Assembly: GCA_942159475.1 (NCBI GenBank)
Contig: OW804094.1
Span: forward strand, 46,496,966-46,560,965
Origin: Sthenelais limicola
Lineage: Eukaryota; Annelida; Polychaeta; Phyllodocida; Sigalionidae
Length of the DNA stretch: 64,000 nucleotides
Direction: 5' to 3'
Shown piece after piece: positions 37,201 through 47,486 of this stretch. The stretch's first letter is position 1, and every line of letters begins with the position of its first letter. The notes beneath the pieces are model-generated. The model did not search any database and was not told where the DNA came from. It saw only the letters and a program-made list of their open reading frames with translations. A program made the position numbers and the translations under genes.

Positions 37201-37561
37201 TAGGAACAGGTGAGACGTCTGCACTAGAATTCATCAGTTCAAGATTTTAATTGCAATTGTGTGTACTGTTTATTCATTATGTGAATACGACCGAGAAAAT
37301 AATACCGAGGCAAGAAGGTATTCCTGAATATTGAAAGTTCAATGTAAGATCACACATTAGATTAGTTTCTCCTTCATTGACCACCAAAACTTATCTTAGT
37401 TGCAAATTTTCAATTATGATATTTATTTTCTGTTATTGTATTTTTACAGGTGCTTGCCTATGAACTTCCTACCCGACGACATTAAGAGTGGGGTGAAGAG
37501 AGACCGCATGAAGGTGGGCTCGAGTTTGGCCGACGTTGATCCCATGGCCGTTGATAAATCT
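31251..37561 (+). CDS. ATAD2: ATAD2 N-terminal disordered region (exons 1-14)
   Basis: Residues 1-543 are low complexity: acidic runs (exons 2, 8, 10), two Arg-Gly tracts (RRGRGRGRGR at 151-160 in exon 5; RRGRGRGGRG at 231-240 in exon 8), RRSTRQRK-like basic patches and a Pro/Lys segment (KKPEPKPPPKKKTPPRK, exon 12). From SSSSSSESDNERRFERRKAK (exon 13) and NRNRCLPMNF (exons 13-14) onward it matches the conserved linker before AAA1 in ATAD2. Many exons are under 130 bp. The RG tracts suggest nucleic-acid binding or arginine methylation (inference). Confidence 0.85.
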
Positions 37562-40500
37562 GTGAGTACTCGATTTTTATTCCGATTTATTCATTATTAC
37601 TAGACTATTGGCGAATTCTGAGGTTCACCATTAATTAGGACATAATAGTGATAGTAAAAGGCGTTGATTAATTTTGATAAATTCATTATTACATCAATCT
37701 ACTGCACCGTACAATGTGAGGTTAGTAGATTCTACTAATTCGAATCCCATAGCGACTTACCAAAGCGTCATTTCACCTCCCACCCAGTGCACGCTGACTG
37801 GGTTACCAAAGGCCGGCCATGTGTAAAGCTGCCTATGGTTATATGCAGAACCATTACTAATATTCAAAAAGAGCCGGGTATCGCATCACGTAAGCATGGT
37901 TCCTCTATCGCCCGGATAGGACCAAATAATAATATATAGGAAAGTATGATGTCAAAACAGGGCGTAAAGCAACATATCCCTGCCTCCCTGCCCCCCTGCC
38001 CCCCTGCCCCCCTCATTATTAGATATGTTTGTATTGGAATGAATAATAGTCTGAAAATCTGAAGCGATATAAATAGACTTTTTGTTTAGCAAACCTATAA
38101 TAGTGTCATTGGTAACTGAGTTTATGTTTATTCGTCTGGCTTAAAATGGAGGGAGGAAAATGTACCAAATATGGAAATGTTTCATTTATAAGTTGTCAGT
38201 TTGTCCTTTTTATTTAATGCAGGTCTTATTCGATAAAGTTGGAGGCCTTGGTAAACACATCCGTGCTCTGAAGGAGATGATCGTCTTCCCTCTCCTTTAC
38301 CCGGAGATTTTTGAACGCTTCAAGATAAGTCCACCTCGGGGCGTGCTCTTCTATGGCCCACCTGGTAAATTTCACTAGCTCTGTCTCAAAATACACTATC
38401 TACTTTTCACGAACTCCTGCAGTATTGAGTGATATTTGAAGTTTTCATGGATCTACTTCTACCCAACAAGTTGCTTCGAAAAAATCATAATTTTAATCAC
38501 CTTACTTCTTAGGCAAGTCTCAAAATTCTAAAATATCCATAGCAGTCATTTATTATTCTTCGAAAAGATTAATTGATTCTCACTGGAAAATGTTAAACAA
38601 AACTTTCTTTGTTTACCAGGTACTGGTAAAACACTGGTCGCCCGAGCGCTTGCTAACGAGTGTAGCACAGGGGAGCGCAAGGTGGCCTTCTTCATGAGGA
38701 AGGGCGCAGACTGCCTCTCTAAGTGGGTGGGCGAGTCAGAGCGCCAGCTGCGTCTGCTGTTTGACCAGGCCTACCAGATGAGGCCCTCCATTATATTCTT
38801 TGATGAGATAGACGGTTTGGCTCCCGTACGCTCTAGCAGACAGGACCAGATCCACAGCTCTATTGTGTCCACCCTACTAGCGCTCATGGATGGTTTAGAT
38901 AACAGGGGAGAGATTGTGGTCATAGGAGCCACCAACAGACTCGACTCCATTGATCCCGCCCTTAGAAGACCTGGCAGGTTCGACAGGGAATTCCTGTTCC
39001 CTCTTCCTAACGTTGAGGTATGTTCCTAATAACCGTACGACCTTTATTAGAAGTCGTGACTCAGATTACACATCCAGTTTGGAAATACTCTAAAGAGAAG
39101 GCACCATTCACTTAATAAAACAATGAATCTTTTTGTTTTACTGTATTATTAGCACAAATGTTTGCCGTCCTGGAATCATCATACACTTTGCTGAAACTCC
39201 TGAAATTTTAATGACTTTACTGATAATGTCCATATTAAAACCCCAAGAATTTCCCTGGAATTTGAAGTCCACCTGTGGTTTCTATTTGAAGTTTTCATAA
39301 ATCATTATCAATTTGGGAAAAATTCCAAGACCCCAAAGTTGGGATGCGACTTGTAATACAAGTTTTACAGTGTTAAATATTTGATTAATTTATTCTCGGG
39401 TTCCTTTCGATTATTCTATCTTTACGGGTGTAGAGTAAGATTATCTAGTCTTTAATATTTTCGGATATATCAAAGCAGAGAGATACACAGTTGTATATAT
39501 CTAACCATACATACCCCTAATTCGTGCATACCTTCATCAATTTCATGTAGGCAAGATCGCAAATATTAGAGATTCAAACACGTGAATGGAATCCAAAACC
39601 ATGTATGCCTTTCCTAAGAGAATTAGCTGAGAAGTGTGTCGGTAAGTTTTATTTGGATTGCATGAAATTTTACTGCGTTTTTACATCATAAATTATCTAA
39701 TAAAATGAAGTTTTAAATGAATCTTGGCATATCTTTTGTTATGTAGTTTGAGGTATCAACATTGTTCCAAATTAAAAATACCATGGCCTAATGATTTGAG
39801 GATTTTCAAGACCTATCAATTAATAAAAGGACTTATTTTAAATAAGAAACGTTGTGTTCAAGGTTACTGTGGGGCTGACCTGAAGGCCCTGTGTACAGAG
39901 GGAGCTCTCCATGCCCTACGCAGACGTTATCCACAGATCTACACAGCAGAAGACAAGCTGGAACTGGATGTCTCCACCATTGAAGTGAGTGCGCGGGACT
40001 TCCACAAGGCCATGCAGAACATCGTGCCCGCATCTCAACGCTCTGCAGTGTCACCGGCACGTACACTTGATCACATTGTCATACCTCTTCTCAGGGCTAC
40101 ACTGCAGAAAGCAGTGGATAAAATACTCAGGTTCTTCCCAACAGACATTATCAAGTCTAACAGTCTAGATGCACCTGGTAAGTTATCTCTACATCAATCC
40201 TTACCCATTTATATCTCGATAAAAACTAACAAACTGAATTCTTTAGAAGATAGTGCCCCTTGTGGGTGATGGTATTGCTACCTGTATGGTAAAATGCTCT
40301 CTGTCCTTGTAATATGTGAGTGATACGTACCGAGAGGTTGTAATATGTGAGTGATACATACAGAGAGCGCAGTTTAATATAGTTTCGATATGTTCTGTTA
40401 TCAATGAATAAGTAAATGATCCCGATTCTTTAACTTTGCACAAAAGAATATGACTAATACATTATAAAATTGTTGTCTCCTAACAGTATCTAGTAAAGAA

Positions 40501-43500
40501 GGAGGTGACGGAAATGAATCTACCAGCCAGCAAAATCTAGAGCTATATAGTGATAATGAGGACGATGATTGTCAGACAATTTATGAAGCGACAGGACGCA
40601 ATGGCCGAAAGAAACGCAGCTTTGGTGGAGAAGTCGTGAAACCATTCCTCAACTTCACCCTGTAAGTACATTTCTTTTTTCCCCATCCCACTATCTAATT
40701 AAGGCGACAGTTGTTAAGTCATATACGATTGATTCTTTTATTGGAGATAAATGTGCGAGTTTAGAAAATAATAACTGAATAAATAAAGAATAAAAGTTCA
40801 AGAAGTCAAGTAAAGGGCTTTCATTTTCACAAGAGAGAAAATTGTATCTTTCGTTGATTTTTAATGTCCCAGTTCGTGTCTGGGACAACTCTACAGGCCA
40901 AATACTAAACATTTCTACTTCAAAATTTTCCGAAACTCAAATTGTATGTGGGTGATTGGACCCCTACTGTACTAATGGCTTACCCGACCCTAGAGTAGCG
41001 AAATGTTCCGATTGCTGCCCTTTTAATGAACATAGCATCTTTCTCCCTCTCCTTCCCTCTACCCTTCTATCCGTCTTTTCCTCCCCCTCCATCCTCTCAT
41101 GGTATAGCTTCTAAATGCCTACACCAGGTCCTGGAAAGCCATTAGCGCAGTAGGCGTTCCATTGAATATATGATTATACAAATACATGTATGTCACAAGT
41201 GTCGCCTTATTTTTCGTACTCACTCCCAAAGAGTGATTGGTCTCTTATCCCTTAATCCTACCGAGTTTCAACTAAGCTTTGTTTTGATCAGGGTACTGTA
41301 AAAAATATTTAGATAAAATACATGTATACGTTTTCTCCGGTGAAAACGCTTTACATGCATGAGTTATTTTTGTTAACGCCATGAGTTGATTTTATTAGTC
41401 ATTCCCAATGATCTTCAATTTTCTGTTTCATTTACCTATCCGCCACCCAATCAATTATTTCTCCTCTACTACCAGGTCTGCCAGTCAGAGGCCCATGACG
41501 TATCGTCCTCGACTGTTGTTATCAGGCCAGGCGAGTCAGGGCCAGAGCACACACGTGGGTCCCGCCGTCCTCCACCACCTGGAGAGGGTGCCTGTGCACG
41601 TGCTGGACCTGCCTGCTCTCTATGGTATGAGTTCGCGCACCCCTGAAGAGGCCTGTGCACAGGTATGTGTCTAATGGCAACGTTTATTTGTTAAACTCGC
41701 GTTTATGGGAATGAGTGCTTCCTGTAGCTAATCTGTCCCGATTTGCATCTTGTTGAAATTACATTACTATTAGTATTGTCATTATTATTCACAAAATGTC
41801 TCAAAATGAGTGGGTTTTTTTATATTGGTCCTCCGCCTCCTAAATCCGAATATTTCCACTTATTTTTATTATTTTGTGTTTCGGTTCATAAACGGCGGAC
41901 TCAATAAACTAAACACAATTATGGACAACTAATAGTTATTTCGGAGTTAGTCTTCTATGTATAGGGGGACCTGGTTGAACCTCCTATTCTATAGACGTAC
42001 CTAAATCACAGACATGCTTCAATAAGTATTAACCTCTTGTTTACCCTGAAGGTGTTTCGCGAGGCTCGGAGGACGAGACCCAGTATAATCTACATGCCAC
42101 ATATCAGTGACTGGTGGGACGTTGTACACACCACCCTACAGGCCACCTTTCTCGCCATGCTCCAGGATCTCCAGCCCGACCTTCCCATCCTTTTACTTGC
42201 CACCTCAGAAGCCAGATATGAAGACCTCCCTTACCCAGTAAGTTTGTGCCTGGTGGGGAAACATTTTAAGGAGTTCCCGGTGGCCTTGTTGGTTAGGCCG
42301 GCTGGCGCTATGCCTGGTGTGGTGGGACATGTGCTAGAATCCCGACCTGATAAAGTTGTTTGTTTATTCAATTATTTATGTTTTTTTAATATTACACAGA
42401 CTATCAACTAAAATTATTTTTATTATGGAAGTAAATAGTAACTATATTGTTATGCATTTTTATAATAAACCATGTCAGAATGAATATGTTATGTACACAA
42501 ATTCGCCACGAAAAATCACAATTTTCAGCACTTTAAAGTTTATCATAGCAATTCCCGTTATGAATGTGGTTTATTGAAAAGTGTATACATGTTTTTTTAC
42601 AATGCTTATATACTTATTTTAGATGAGATCCTTGTTCTCCGATCAAGAAATAATAACAATGGCAAATCCTACTGACGAAGAGAGACAAGAGTTCTTCGAA
42701 GACCTATTTTTAGAACAGACCAAACAGCCTCCACGCTCCCGCAAACAAGCAGGTAATGCATTTTCTCTGCATTTATTAACTTTTCATCCCTTCGCTAATT
42801 CACCGAGGATAGATGTTGTCTGCTTCATTTATTTATTTCATTTATAATTTTGCCTGCTGTAAAAGAAAAAGCCCACATAAAATGCAGAACTATGACAAAA
42901 GGGTTGTGAATGAAGAAGTCTGATCATTACTTTCTAGCTGTTAATTGTAGACATGCACATTGCCTTAATAATAATAAAAACAATTTATTACCGATCCACT
43001 GTCTGACTATTTTTACTCAACAGAAGGTTAAATTCTAAAAGTACGAACGTCATTAGCCATTTAGTCCGAGTTCCATTGAATGTACACTGTACATCATATT
43101 TACTTTATCAATGTTGTTATAGTTTAATTACATTATTATATATTTCTCTCAATCTTAAATGATCATAAAGTCATTATGAATTATGACCCAATAAATCTTG
43201 GATCATTTTCTGTTTGCTCCTCTAGCTGCCCGTGTGCTGGAAGTGTTACCTAGAGCCAAGGCGCCGGAGCCGCGGGAGCTGACAGAAGTGGAGCTCAAAA
43301 AGGTGCAGAAGCAGGAGGAGAAGCACCTGAGGGAGCTGAGAATATTCCTCAGGGACATCCTCAATAAGCTCGGACGTGACCGTAAGTTTGGTATTTTTGC
43401 CAAACCTGTGGACACTGATGACGTAAGTCCCAGATTTACTTTTAATCCATCGAAATTGTAGATGGGGTCCTTAGGGGATTTGCATAAATTGCTCCCGTAT

Positions 43501-46500
43501 CGTTGCCTTTCTAGATCATACATATATCCCGATATCATCTGCCATGATCGATATTTTGTTCTCAAGTGTACGACATATATTGGCTACGCAACATTTGGCT
43601 TCGCTTGTATAGCAACTCCATCTGAAATTTGCACTATTTTAGTTTTAATTTATTAAGTACTAAGCCTTGATTCTTTTTAGGTACCTGACTACTATGAAAT
43701 CATCCATAACCCTATGGACATGTCCACCATGATGTCGAAAATTGACCTCTGTCAGTACTCGACGGTGAAAGACTTTGTAGATGACATCAACCGCATCTGT
43801 AGTAATGCCCTGGAATACAACCCCGACCGTGACCCTGCAGGTACCTTGTTTTTTCCCATGTGTAGTTGTTACATTGGATGTGGAAGGTGGTATTAGGAGA
43901 AGCGGTTATTGTATTTCACTAAGCATTTAAGTGGTTGTTTATTGTGACTCGGTTTAGGAGGTACTCTCGTTATAAAAGGCTGAAAATACGCGTGCGCCAA
44001 AAAAAAATGTGTTTCCGGTTGGTTAGTGCTTTTGTCAACCCATTTATAATGCCCTTATACTTATTGTTTGGGTCCTCTTCCTTTGTTCTTCTCTCAGCCT
44101 AAACGTGGCCAAAGGATAACTTAAATATTATTACAATCGAATATGTGCATGTGTTTACCGCTTAGTTGTTTCCCAAGATCTGATCTGAGGCTGTAACTTC
44201 GATCTTTTGTATTACAGGTCGTGCCATCCGGCACCGTGCTTGTGCACTACGGGACACATGTAATGCCCTCATCGAGGAGGAACTCGATCCTGAATTTGAG
44301 AAGCTCTGCGAGGAAGTGAAGACAGCTCAGGTGGGCCGTGGGGAGACTCCCTCTAAGAGCGTGCCCCGCTACTACTACACCCGGCCTCTACAAGGCCCAC
44401 ACATGGGCGATCTCTCTCCGTCCAAGTATCCCAGTCGCTTCAGCCGGCGAACTAGGGGTATGGAAGCCGAGGAAGAGAATGGGGCAGAGCATGGGGCAGA
44501 GCAGTCACTTCTGGGTGGTGAAGACACTGGGGCAGGGGGAGATGTCCAGCCCGGACCCAGCCATGGTCCTCGTATCAGGCCCATTACCAAAAGGGTAAAG
44601 ATCCCGAGGTCTAAATCTTATCCCAGGCACAAGTCGCCTTGGTTGAAGACTAAGAACAGGCGCTTCAAGACAGTGATAGTCTACGTGGATGAGTATGGGA
44701 ATGAAGTTGATCCTCCTAACAAGGAAATGAACCAGGTGGAAAGAGCAAAGGATGAGGAACATAAGGAAGAAGTGAAAGGCGAGAAGATGGCGGATGAGAA
44801 GGGAGAAAGTAAGGAGGAAGGGGGAGAAGAGAAGGAAACTGATGGGGATGACACTCTACCTCTCGTAGAGGCGGACGAAGCCACTGATAAGTTAGAGGAA
44901 GCGCCGACGGAAGGCAGTGAGGAGAAGGAGAATAAACCAGTGGTGCCCCCTGGTAGTCCTCGATCACAACACGCCTCGCCTACAGCTAGCAGTACACCGT
45001 GTGTGGGGCTCAGGGCTTCCACCCGCTCCTCCCGCTCTGCGTCTATCTCCACTCACACAGGTAATTTGTTAGATTAAATTACTCTTGCTTGCTCAAAAAG
45101 CTGCGTAATATGCGAACTGTTCAAAATGGGGTTGACTATGCCAGTGTCTTGGATTAAATAGACATTATTTGGGATATTCTTTCGTTGTTTGGGGCTGTAT
45201 TCCATGAGTGGTAAGGATGTATTTGTGTATCTATATCAAATCCTGTTATTTTACTAAATTAAGTTTGTCTTCCAAATATGAATATCAACTCATCACCTGT
45301 GACTTCTAATTGTCATCACGGTTATCTTACTTATTGTGATTTTTATTAGCATTTACCTAATATGTAAAATAGATGAAGGTCAAAGCCAGTGTCATGTGTT
45401 GGTATTGAAACTAAGAATCCTTATCACTTGCCGCTTTCAGGAATTTTAACTCGGTCTACAAGTCCACGTTCAACTAGTCCCCGGAGCGCTGGTAATGTGG
45501 AGGCAACGCCCCACCGTCCTAAGGATGCAAGTCCTAAAACCTCTCCTAAATTGCCTGAGGCCATCCAGAAAACACCCAGCCCGAGGACCAGGTTCAGAAG
45601 AGTAAGTCAAAGCTGCTTGTTATAGAAGGTGGATTTCATTGGCTATGTTCCGAGGTCAGTTGGTTTCGGGATACTGTATATCGTTTAGGATTCTATAAAA
45701 AACCTAAATCGCTGTAGCATCTCTGCATGTTTTCCAGTCGACATTAGTCCTACAAATTCACGAATTGCTATGCACGAAGTTGGTAAATTGTGATCACGGT
45801 TGTCATACAAAGTTCAGGTTGTTTCTCACTTGTTAGCGCTCTGATTAATTCAATCAATCACCCACTCCACCTATAATGTCATGGGATCGACAGTTATGAA
45901 TCCAATAATAGCGACACACTGTTAAGTGTCTTTTCCGAAGACATTTAATTTAAAAACATATTGGGTTTTGTTTCAGCCTAGCACAAGAAGTAGTCATTCA
46001 GAACCAGAAATGATGGAAGTGAGTCCGGTACAGAAAGCAGAAGAGCTTTCTGTAAATGTCAACCAGCCCATAAACGCCGGCAGCTCGCCCGCTTCTAGTC
46101 CACATTCTCCCGTCACCAGGCACCAGTCTGCTGTGGCTACCCCTTCTCCACCACCAAAAGCCTCTCCTAAAACATCTCCCCAGCAGACCTCCTCCTCTGC
46201 CTCTGCCCTCGCTGCTTCTGCAGCTGTGACTGCGACCATAGCGACAACGGCTGAAAGCAATGCACATAGCCCGCAAACAAAGGAAGGCAGCAGCACTCCT
46301 CAGAAATCACAGTCTTCCCCAACCAATGCGAACACAGAAGAGTCTAAGGAAGAAAAGACAGAAGAATCAGAAAAGACACGTAAGCATTCAATGATCAATT
46401 CACTTTTAAGGATCCTGATCGAAAATGTGTTGAATTGAGTTATTCGTTTAATAGATGCCTTCAGATTTCTGTCGCCTGAATGTGACTGCAGATGAAAATG

Positions 46501-47486
46501 ATATTGTATCACGTGACAAGTTCCAAAAATTAATAGTTACAGACTCTTGACTGACAATATATTCAGATGATCAATGATTTGCCAGTTGATCTTCTTTAAC
46601 CTACAGCCAGATTTAAAGCATTAAGTTGATATATTATTTTTAATTTTGCAGCGAGTCCCAAGATGCGAATGACTCGCTCAAAGACCCAGGTTCCTGCAGC
46701 CATGGCAGCTATGGCTAAGCGTGTGTTGGAGACAGAAGCTGCACGTACGGTTGTCATTGATGAGGACAAATTACGGCACCTCTTGGCCACCACCGTGGCA
46801 AGAACCAAGGGTTATAATGTGGAAAACTTAGAGAAGCTCTTTAGCCATGTCTCCCAGGCTATCTACTACCACAGGGAACAGTTAGATAAAGAAGAATTAC
46901 TACAGGTAAATACATGCTGATCTCTCCCTCTATTTGTGATGTGATGCCTTAAATAAATTTAACTTTTGTGTACTGCTGGCCTCATGTTTAGAGTAGGAGT
47001 GGAAATACGCCAGCTACATGATAATTATGGCTATACTTGCACCAAGCCTGGTTTGTCTAGTTTATACCCATCTGTTGGGTTTATGTATAGAATATGTTCA
47101 GTATCTGGAGTAGCCAAAATAATGTTTTTTCCCGGCCCTGGAATAGCCTTAATGTTCCGGAAGGGTATAACAGGTATTCCATCTCAGGGAGAACACAGCC
47201 ACAACATCAAAGAATTGCATGCTTGATGCCCTTCATCTCCCCCCCCCCCCCCCCCCCCCCTCCCGGGATGGGAAGAGGAGGGAGAATACAATGAGGGAAC
47301 TGTTAAATAAGTATGATAAACTTTAGCCGGATCTGTCCACTTATCGCTTCTATATAAATAGGTTTTATGATGAGTTAAATTAGTATACTCATTATGAATA
47401 TATCATCTTTAACTTATACAGAAACTATATTCATATTTCAGGACATGGATAATATCATCACAGACTTACCACTCATTCAGCGGTGA
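31251..47486 (+). CDS. ATAD2: ATAD2/ATAD2B-type AAA ATPase with bromodomain, complete, 29 coding exons, 1771 aa
   Basis: Exons: 31251-31361, 32410-32597, 32931-32974, 33199-33286, 33536-33618, 33911-34001, 34668-34732, 34999-35252, 35477-35597, 35870-36001, 36264-36372, 36718-36831, 37093-37209, 37450-37561, 38223-38364, 38620-39017, 39551-39641, 39863-40177, 40487-40661, 41476-41662, 42052-42237, 42623-42752, 43226-43422, 43681-43840, 44218-45060, 45441-45601, 45977-46379, 46652-46905, 47442-47486. All are GT-AG and in phase; the total is 5316 nt. The product is a nuclear hexameric chaperone that binds acetylated histones. AAA1 has Walker A GPPGTGKT (588-595) and Walker B IIFFDE (648-653). 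AAA2 is degenerate, as usual in this family. The bromodomain (about 1120-1230) keeps Tyr1154 and the acetyl-lysine Asn1197. The start MVKTRHRG resembles the family's MVxTR start. It is longer than human ATAD2 (about 1390 aa) through its N-terminal and acidic/Ser-Pro regions. Confidence 0.96.
37700..37978 (+). repeat. tRNA-derived SINE-like insertion in ATAD2 intron 14
   Basis: A B-box-like ATTCGAATCCCA (37737-37748) lies near the 5' side, followed by about 200 bp ending in GGGCGTAAAGCAAC (37961-37974), the same tail motif as at 12.25 kb. The A-box half is poorly preserved. It sits between the AAA1 linker exon and the Walker A exon and does not touch either splice site. Confidence 0.6.
37979..38015. 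repeat. (CCCCCTG)n microsatellite
   Basis: Four to five copies of CCCTGCC / CCCCCTG directly after the SINE-like tail, probably grown from it. Confidence 0.85.
38223..40177 (+). CDS. ATAD2: ATAD2 AAA1 ATPase module (exons 15-18)
   Basis: All catalytic features are present: GPPGTGKT split by the exon 15/16 intron, pore-loop region around FFMRKGADCLSKWVGESE, Walker B IIFFDEIDG, sensor-1 GATNR, arginine-finger segment DPALRRPGRFD, and the small helical domain with YCGADLKALC. Similarity to vertebrate ATAD2 is very high here, consistent with an active ATPase that drives the hexamer. Confidence 0.96.
40308..40368 (+). repeat. 30-bp tandem duplication in ATAD2 intron 18
   Basis: GTAATATGTGAGTGATACG and GTAATATGTGAGTGATACA begin 30 bp apart, followed by related TACCGAGAG / TACAGAGAG. 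Intronic, with no predicted effect. Confidence 0.85.
40487..42752 (+). CDS. ATAD2: ATAD2 AAA2 (degenerate) module (exons 19-22)
   Basis: Exon 19 is an acidic linker (YSDNEDDDCQTIYE). Exons 20-22 encode the second AAA fold: the Walker A position reads SGQASQGQSTHV (933-944), lacking the GK(T/S) motif, and Walker B reads IIYMPHI with Pro-His in place of Asp-Glu. Human ATAD2 AAA2 is degenerate at the same places, so this is a family trait (structural, not catalytic) and not decay. Confidence 0.92.
41035..41170 (+). repeat. CT-rich dispersed repeat fragment in ATAD2 intron 19
   Basis: The pyrimidine block CTCCCTCTCCTTCCCTCTAC is followed by unique-looking sequence with ACCAGGTCCTGGAAAGCC (41123-41140), where GGTCCTGG echoes the word next to the CT block at 12.1 kb. 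Probably a truncated copy of the same retroposon family as at 4.3 and 15.5 kb. Confidence 0.45.
42274..42352 (+). repeat. tRNA-like SINE head in ATAD2 intron 21
   Basis: TGGCCTTGTTGGTTAGGCCG (A-box-like, 42282-42301) and GTGCTAGAATCCCG (B-box-like, 42330-42343) are spaced as in a tRNA-derived polymerase III promoter. It lacks intact tRNA arms, so it is a SINE remnant and not a tRNA gene. It begins about 40 bp after the exon 21 donor. Confidence 0.55.
43226..44300 (+). CDS. ATAD2: ATAD2 bromodomain (exons 23-25, 5' part)
   Basis: Reads ELRIFLRDILNKL (helix Z), KFGIFAKPVDTDDVPDYYEI (ZA loop), NPMDMSTMMSKID (helix A), ICSNALEYNPD (end of helix B and BC loop) and RAIRHRACALRDTCNALIEE (helix C). 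Asn1197, the acetyl-lysine anchor (human Asn1064), and Tyr1154 (human Tyr1021) are kept. The human RVF shelf is GIF here (1140-1142), and the residue matching human Asp1071 is Gly1204. A consensus GTAAGT inside exon 23 (43382) is read through in the coding model; using it would frameshift. Confidence 0.94.
44300..46905 (+). CDS. ATAD2: ATAD2 acidic/Ser-Pro linker and C-terminal helical region (exons 25-28)
   Basis: Exon 25 (843 bp, the largest) passes from the bromodomain into a Glu/Lys-rich stretch; exons 26-27 are rich in Ser-Pro, Thr-Pro and Ala (TSPRSTSPRSAG; SASALAASAAVTAT), candidate CDK/MAPK sites. Exon 28 restores family similarity: RMTRSKTQ, VVIDEDKLRHLLATTVART, YNVENLEKLFSHVSQAIYYH. 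Exon 29 ends DLPLIQR. The linker is longer than in vertebrates. Confidence 0.88.
47239..47260. repeat. Poly-C tract (22 C) in the last ATAD2 intron
   Basis: Twenty-two uninterrupted C followed by TCCCGGGATGGG. The run length is probably unstable and may be an assembly estimate. Confidence 0.97.

Noticed and set aside
42274..42352. A possible tRNA gene in an ATAD2 intron
   Set aside because: A- and B-box-like words are present, but acceptor, D and anticodon arms do not pair; a SINE head fits better.
40487..42752. ATAD2 pseudogene, because AAA2 lacks Walker motifs
   Set aside because: AAA2 is degenerate in functional ATAD2 proteins too, and the 29-exon frame is intact.
44375..45052. Minus-strand ORFs of 71-123 codons opposite ATAD2 exon 25
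   Set aside because: These are antisense shadows of a long, acidic coding exon with no domain of their own.
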